Source of the DNA: Pseudomonadota bacterium
Lineage (GTDB): Bacteria > Myxococcota_A > Polyangia > Polyangiales > Polyangiaceae
DNA length: 10,321 nt
Direction: 5' to 3'
NCBI GenBank assembly: GCA_003242355.1
Contig: QGUH01000055.1
Coordinates: 1-10,321 of the forward strand
Each line of letters opens with the position of its first letter. Within the stretch, counting starts at the first letter, position 1. The notes under the pieces are model-generated. The model made no database searches. It had not been told where the DNA came from and saw only the letters and a list, made by a program, of their open reading frames with translations. The position numbers and the translations under genes were made by a program. This document shows, piece after piece, positions 6,997 through 10,321 of the stretch.

Positions 6997-7030
6997 CGAG
7001 AACGCCGATCCCTCGAAGTCGGCGTTCTCG
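6997..7030. terminator. 12-bp hairpin between convergent FKBP and Mla-type genes
   Basis: CGAGAACGCCGA (6997-7008) and TCGGCGTTCTCG (7019-7030) pair perfectly around a 10-base loop. The hairpin begins 13 bases after the Mla-type ATPase stop and lies 134 bases after the FKBP stop. There is no T-tract on either side. Position and strength suggest a terminator, mainly for the minus-strand operon but usable both ways. Confidence 0.6.
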
Positions 7031-7042
7031 GCGAGCGCGCCG

Positions 7043-7768
7043 TCAACACTGCGCGGCAGGCCCGAGCGTGGAGAGAGAGCGCCCTGGTCCGAGCAGGTAA
7101 CCATGCGCGAGCTCGCGCGGGGGGACGCCCAGGCGCTCGATGAGCTCCGAGCTCGTCGTCGCGACGATGAGCGTCACGCCGGGGTCGTTGCGCAGCCGCT
7201 CGAGCAGGTCGTAAACGAGGCGCTTGGTCGCTGCGTCGAGATCCGCGTCGGGATCGTCCAGGAACAGGAAATTCGGAGAGACCGCGAGCGCGCGCGCGAG
7301 GCTCACGCGGCGGCGCACGCCCGCGGAGAGGTGGGCCGGCAACGCATGGAAATCCGCCTGGCTGACGCGGAGCTCGCCGAGCAGCTCGCGCGCGCGTGCC
7401 TCGATGGCCGCCTCGTCCAGGCCGAACAGATCGGCGTGGTAGCGCAGCGGGAGCGTGACGTTGCCGAGCGCCGAGGTGTTCGAGAGCAGCCCGCCGCCGG
7501 AGAACACGAACCCGCGCCGCACGCCGTGGTGAACGAGCTCGCTCGGTCGATTCGGATTCGGGACGTGCCCCAGGAGCCGCACACGCCCAGAGGTCGCCGG
7601 GATGAGCCCCGCGCAGACGTAGAGCAAGGTCGATTTTCCGACTCCGTTCTCCCCCGTCACCACCAACGTTTCCCCCGCTGGCAAGCTCAACGAGACGTCG
7701 CGCAGCACCCACAAGTCTCCGTAGCGATGACTCGCGTGCTCGAGCTCGAGAGCGGGAAGGGTCGTCAT
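7043..7768 (-). CDS. MlaF-type ABC transporter ATP-binding protein, degenerate catalytic motifs
   Basis: A 241-residue ABC ATPase that should sit under the MlaE-type permease encoded just upstream (26-base gap) and drive lipid transport through the inner membrane. Walker A is intact (GENGVGKST, 39-47) and the D-loop region reads DADLD. Other key positions deviate. The Q-loop position reads FVFSGGG, with Ser90 for Gln; the signature is LSAGV (147-151) rather than LSGGQ; Walker B ends FLFLDDP, with Asp172 where the catalytic Glu belongs; and the switch region reads IVATTSSE with no His. ATP binding therefore looks possible, but hydrolysis is likely slow or altered (inference). ATG 7768 matches the usual N-terminus; there is no visible ribosome binding site, which fits translation coupled to the permease. 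The frame remains open upstream through the permease gene, but that part is shadow. No MCE gene follows. Confidence 0.88.
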   Translation of the reverse strand: MTTLPALELEHASHRYGDLWVLRDVSLSLPAGETLVVTGENGVGKSTLLYVCAGLIPATSGRVRLLGHVPNPNRPSELVHHGVRRGFVFSGGGLLSNTSALGNVTLPLRYHADLFGLDEAAIEARARELLGELRVSQADFHALPAHLSAGVRRRVSLARALAVSPNFLFLDDPDADLDAATKRLVYDLLERLRNDPGVTLIVATTSSELIERLGVPPRELAHGYLLGPGRSLSTLGPAAQC

Positions 7769-7794
7769 GCGGGAGGGTCGATCGGAATGTCGTC

Positions 7795-8676
7795 TCAGTA
7801 CGGAGGTCGCGCCACGAGCCAGTAAAACAGCGCGGTCAGCCCGGTGTCGTACGCGACGCAGCCGAGCAGGATGCGCACCACGGCCGCGCTCGCCTTTTGC
7901 GGCACCTCGGTGGGCGAGCTCTTGACGGACAGGCCGTAGTGGCACGCGACCCAGCCGACGATCGTGCCGAGACCTGCGCCCTTGGCCACGAACAGGACGA
8001 GGTCGAACGGCAAGAGCGCCCGCGAGATTCCCGCGCGCAAGTCGAGCGGGCTCGCCCCCAGAACGACGTTCGCGATGGTCGCCGTCGCGACCACGGACAC
8101 CACGCTGAAGTACACCATGAGCGCGACCACGCTGAGCACCGTCGCGATCAGCCGCGGCAGCACGACGAAACGCGGCGGATCCACTCCGAGAGCGATCAGC
8201 GCGAGCACCTCCTGGTGCACCTTCATGTTTCCGAGCTCCGTCGCGATCGCGGTGCCGGAGCGTCCCGCGACGATGATTGCCGTCACGAGCGGCGAGAGCT
8301 CGCGCAACACGACGGCCACCAGGATCTTTCCGAGGAGCTCGCCGTCCGCGGCGGGCACGATCAAGCTCGTCTGAATCACGAGCGTCGCCCCGATGAGCAG
8401 CCCGATGGCGCTCACCAAGCCAACGGCCTGCACTCCGGTGAACAGAATCTGCGAGAAGGTGATCGCGCGCACGAGGCGCCGCGCCCCTGCCCCCGGCGAT
8501 CCCAACGACGCCACCGCGAGCCCGAGCGTTCCGAAGAGCTCGACCGCCGACCGCGCCGTGCCGATCGCCGAGCGGCCGAGGCTCCCGAGAACCCCGAGTT
8601 TGCGCCGATATTCGGCCCTCGGATCGTAAGGCAGCGTCGAACGCGGCGGGCGCAGCGGATCTTGGCTCGTGGACAT
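7795..8676 (-). CDS. mlaE: MlaE-type ABC transporter permease
   Basis: A 293-residue inner-membrane permease of the MlaE family, the membrane part of MCE-type transporters that move phospholipids or other hydrophobic molecules between membranes. The family core is plain: RELSPLVTAIIVAGRSG (125-141), ELGNMKVHQEV (147-157) and GVDPPRFVVLPR (164-175), followed by hydrophobic segments to the C-terminus. It is somewhat longer than typical members because of about 40 extra polar, basic N-terminal residues. ATG 8676 is the first good start; ribosome binding sequence is weak. It lies 35 bases after the TPR gene stop and 26 bases before the ATPase start, so the three are probably one transcript. Whether the cargo is phospholipid, as in E. 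coli Mla, cannot be read from sequence. Confidence 0.93.
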   Translation of the reverse strand: MSTSQDPLRPPRSTLPYDPRAEYRRKLGVLGSLGRSAIGTARSAVELFGTLGLAVASLGSPGAGARRLVRAITFSQILFTGVQAVGLVSAIGLLIGATLVIQTSLIVPAADGELLGKILVAVVLRELSPLVTAIIVAGRSGTAIATELGNMKVHQEVLALIALGVDPPRFVVLPRLIATVLSVVALMVYFSVVSVVATATIANVVLGASPLDLRAGISRALLPFDLVLFVAKGAGLGTIVGWVACHYGLSVKSSPTEVPQKASAAVVRILLGCVAYDTGLTALFYWLVARPPY

Positions 8677-8711
8677 GCGAGCTCTGCCGAGCGCCCGCCC
8701 GCGCGGTGCGC

Positions 8712-10310
8712 CTACCTCCGGAGCGCCTGCAGGCGCTCGCGGGCCTCGGCGAGACCGTCGGTCTGGACGGCGCGTTCGTACATCTGCGCCGCCTTGGTCG
8801 ACTCGCCGAGCGCCTCGTGGATTTCACCCAGCTTGAGGAACACCTGGCTCTTGGAGATGGGCGCCGCGTCGTCGAGCCGCTGCAAGAGCAGCGCGCGATA
8901 CATCTGCTGCGCCTTCTTGTAGTCGTGCGCCTTGATCGCGACCTCGCCGAGCAAGGTGAGCACCTGCAAATTGCCGGGCTCGATCCGGAACGCCTTGTCG
9001 AGCTCTTCGAGAGCGCGCTGCGTCTCGCCGTACTCGAGGTACGCGGAGGCGAGGCGCCGGTGGAGCTCGGCGAGCTCACGCGTGCGCTTTTGGCCGAAGC
9101 TCTCCACGACCCGCTCGAGCACCCGGACCGCGTCGCGGCCCCGCCCGGTCTTGGTGTAGTGGTCGCAGAGCTCGAGCAAGAGCTCCCGGTCGCTGGGCTT
9201 GATCGTGGTCGCCCGCTCGAGGAGCTCCGCCGCGCGCTCGACGTCGTCCGTGTGCTCGCGCAAAACCGCGGCGGCCTTGCGCAACAAGAGCACGGCCTGA
9301 TCCGGATCCTGGGTGAGCTCGGCTTCGCGCGCGTGGAGATCGGCGAGCTTGCGGTAGTCGCCGAGCGATTCGTAGAGCGGGCGCAGCCGCTTCTGCAGCT
9401 CGACGTTCCGCGGATCCGCGACGAGCCCGCGCTCGAGCGCCTCCGCGGCGCGCTGCGTTTCCCCGAGCTTCTCGTAAATCTCGGCGAGCTCGAGCGAGCG
9501 GCGCACCGCTTGCTCGTCGCGCTCGAGACCGAGCAGGCGCTCCATCACCTCGGCGCACTCCGAAAGGTTCCCGTCGGCCTTGAGCAGCCGCGAGAGCGCC
9601 GACAATGCGCCCACGTGGTTCGCGTCGCGATCGAGCACGGCACGGTAGGTGTCGATCGCGCGCGCGCGATCTTCGAGGCGCGACTCGTAGATGTCCCCGA
9701 GGCGCACCTGGAAGCGGAGCTCCGCCGTCAGATCGCCGCGATCGCGGGCGTCCTCGATTTGTCGCGTGAGCAGCTCCGCGAGGTCTTCGTCGCGCTGCGT
9801 GCGTTCGTACAGATCGCTCAGGCGCTCCACCGCCTGCTCCTGGGTCGGATCGTCGTCGAGCACGGCCCGGAGCAGATCGATCGCCGACTCGCGCGACGCG
9901 AAGCGCTCCTCGGTCAGGCGCGCGAGCTCCAGGCGCAGCGCGCTGCGGATCGCAGGCGACGTCGCCACGTCGATCAACCGCTCGAGCAGCCGCCCGAGGT
10001 CCTGATGCCGGCCCTCCTGGTCGTAGAGCACGCGCAGGGCGTCGGAGGCGTCCTCGTCGGTCGGGTCTTCCTCGAAGAGTTGCTCGAAGAGCTCGATCGC
10101 CTTCGCAGGATCCTCCAGGCGATCGCGCGCGATCTCCGCGGCTTTGCGAACCAGCTGCCGCACGCTCTCGGGGTCGGACGACAGCTCGCTCTGCCGCACG
10201 AGCAGGTCGAACGCCTCGCGGTAATGCCCCCCGAGCCCCCCCAGCACGGCCAGCCTGTCGCGCGCCCAGGCGTTCATGCGTTCGTGCCGGACAACCCCGC
10301 GGGCACCCAT
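8712..10310 (-). CDS. TPR repeat protein, 5' end probably beyond the window
   Basis: At least 532 residues made almost entirely of tetratricopeptide-like helical pairs, in longer modules of roughly 60-70 residues (for example from RLGDIYESRLEDRARAI, ELAEIYEKLGETQRAAEAL, RLASAYLEYGETQRALEEL and KLGEIHEALGESTKAAQMY). Such proteins are usually protein-interaction scaffolds; no catalytic domain, signal peptide or membrane segment is seen. The stop is TAG at 8712-8714. ATG 10310 is the outermost start, ATG 10277 the next, but neither has a convincing ribosome binding site. The frame is open to the window edge, and residues from position 13 already fit the middle of a TPR module, so more repeats probably lie beyond. 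It heads the likely operon with the MlaE-type permease and MlaF-type ATPase, suggesting a link to that transporter, possibly in assembly or docking (inference). Confidence 0.85.
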   Translation of the reverse strand: MGARGVVRHERMNAWARDRLAVLGGLGGHYREAFDLLVRQSELSSDPESVRQLVRKAAEIARDRLEDPAKAIELFEQLFEEDPTDEDASDALRVLYDQEGRHQDLGRLLERLIDVATSPAIRSALRLELARLTEERFASRESAIDLLRAVLDDDPTQEQAVERLSDLYERTQRDEDLAELLTRQIEDARDRGDLTAELRFQVRLGDIYESRLEDRARAIDTYRAVLDRDANHVGALSALSRLLKADGNLSECAEVMERLLGLERDEQAVRRSLELAEIYEKLGETQRAAEALERGLVADPRNVELQKRLRPLYESLGDYRKLADLHAREAELTQDPDQAVLLLRKAAAVLREHTDDVERAAELLERATTIKPSDRELLLELCDHYTKTGRGRDAVRVLERVVESFGQKRTRELAELHRRLASAYLEYGETQRALEELDKAFRIEPGNLQVLTLLGEVAIKAHDYKKAQQMYRALLLQRLDDAAPISKSQVFLKLGEIHEALGESTKAAQMYERAVQTDGLAEARERLQALRR

Positions 10311-10321
10311 TCGGCCCCCCG

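Noticed and set aside
7769..9079. Upstream part of a 678-codon minus-strand open frame leading into the ATPase
   Set aside because: It is out of frame with the permease and TPR genes it overlaps, and its Arg/Ser/Ala-rich translation has no family features; the ATPase begins at 7768.
8712..10310. Very frequent GAGCTC / CGAGCTCG motifs as a possible genome-wide signal repeat
   Set aside because: In the coding regions they mostly come from Glu-Leu codon pairs in GC-rich usage, notably in the TPR helices.
10275..10310. Non-TPR residues at the start of the TPR gene as a distinct N-terminal domain
   Set aside because: Only about a dozen residues, at the window edge next to a C homopolymer; truncation or sequence error explains them better.

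Overview
The window looks like a chromosomal segment of a high-GC Gram-negative bacterium, most likely a myxobacterium or relative (Myxococcota, possibly Polyangiales). This rests on very high GC with strong third-position bias, lipoproteins with Gly/Ser/Thr or Ala/Pro linkers, long TPR proteins and a mix of envelope genes. It is an inference from style, not from a marker gene. No rRNA, tRNA, CRISPR array or transposase gene was seen.

Layout, left to right: (1) 121-2834, + strand: an arylsulfotransferase-like (ASST) beta-propeller protein with a questionable 5' end, followed 41 bases later by an unrecognised lipoprotein with a 30-bp tandem repeat in its linker. A strong hairpin follows. (2) 2835-3214, non-coding: besides that hairpin it holds a 103-bp palindromic element bounded by TA dinucleotides, which looks like a MITE. 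(3) 3215-5854, - strand: plsC-type acyltransferase, then a TauE/SafE (TSUP) permease, then FxsA, loosely spaced. The 351-base gap after plsC carries a degraded duplicate of the plsC 3' end. (4) 5939-6862, + strand, divergent from plsC: a lipoprotein with two FKBP peptidyl-prolyl isomerase domains. (5) 7043-10310, - strand: a TPR protein (running to the window edge), an MlaE-type permease and an MlaF-type ATPase, closely packed and probably one operon, ending at a 12-bp hairpin shared with the convergent FKBP gene.

Most products act in the envelope: outer-membrane or periplasmic lipoproteins, a periplasmic folding catalyst, phospholipid synthesis (PlsC) and phospholipid transport (Mla-type ABC). 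The most striking observation is the Mla-type ATPase. Its Walker A is intact, but the Q-loop Gln, the Walker B catalytic Glu and the switch His are all replaced, and no MCE (MlaD) gene follows it. I did not find a convincing wholly new system. The best leads are this degenerate transporter cassette, the MITE-like element and the plsC-tail duplication.
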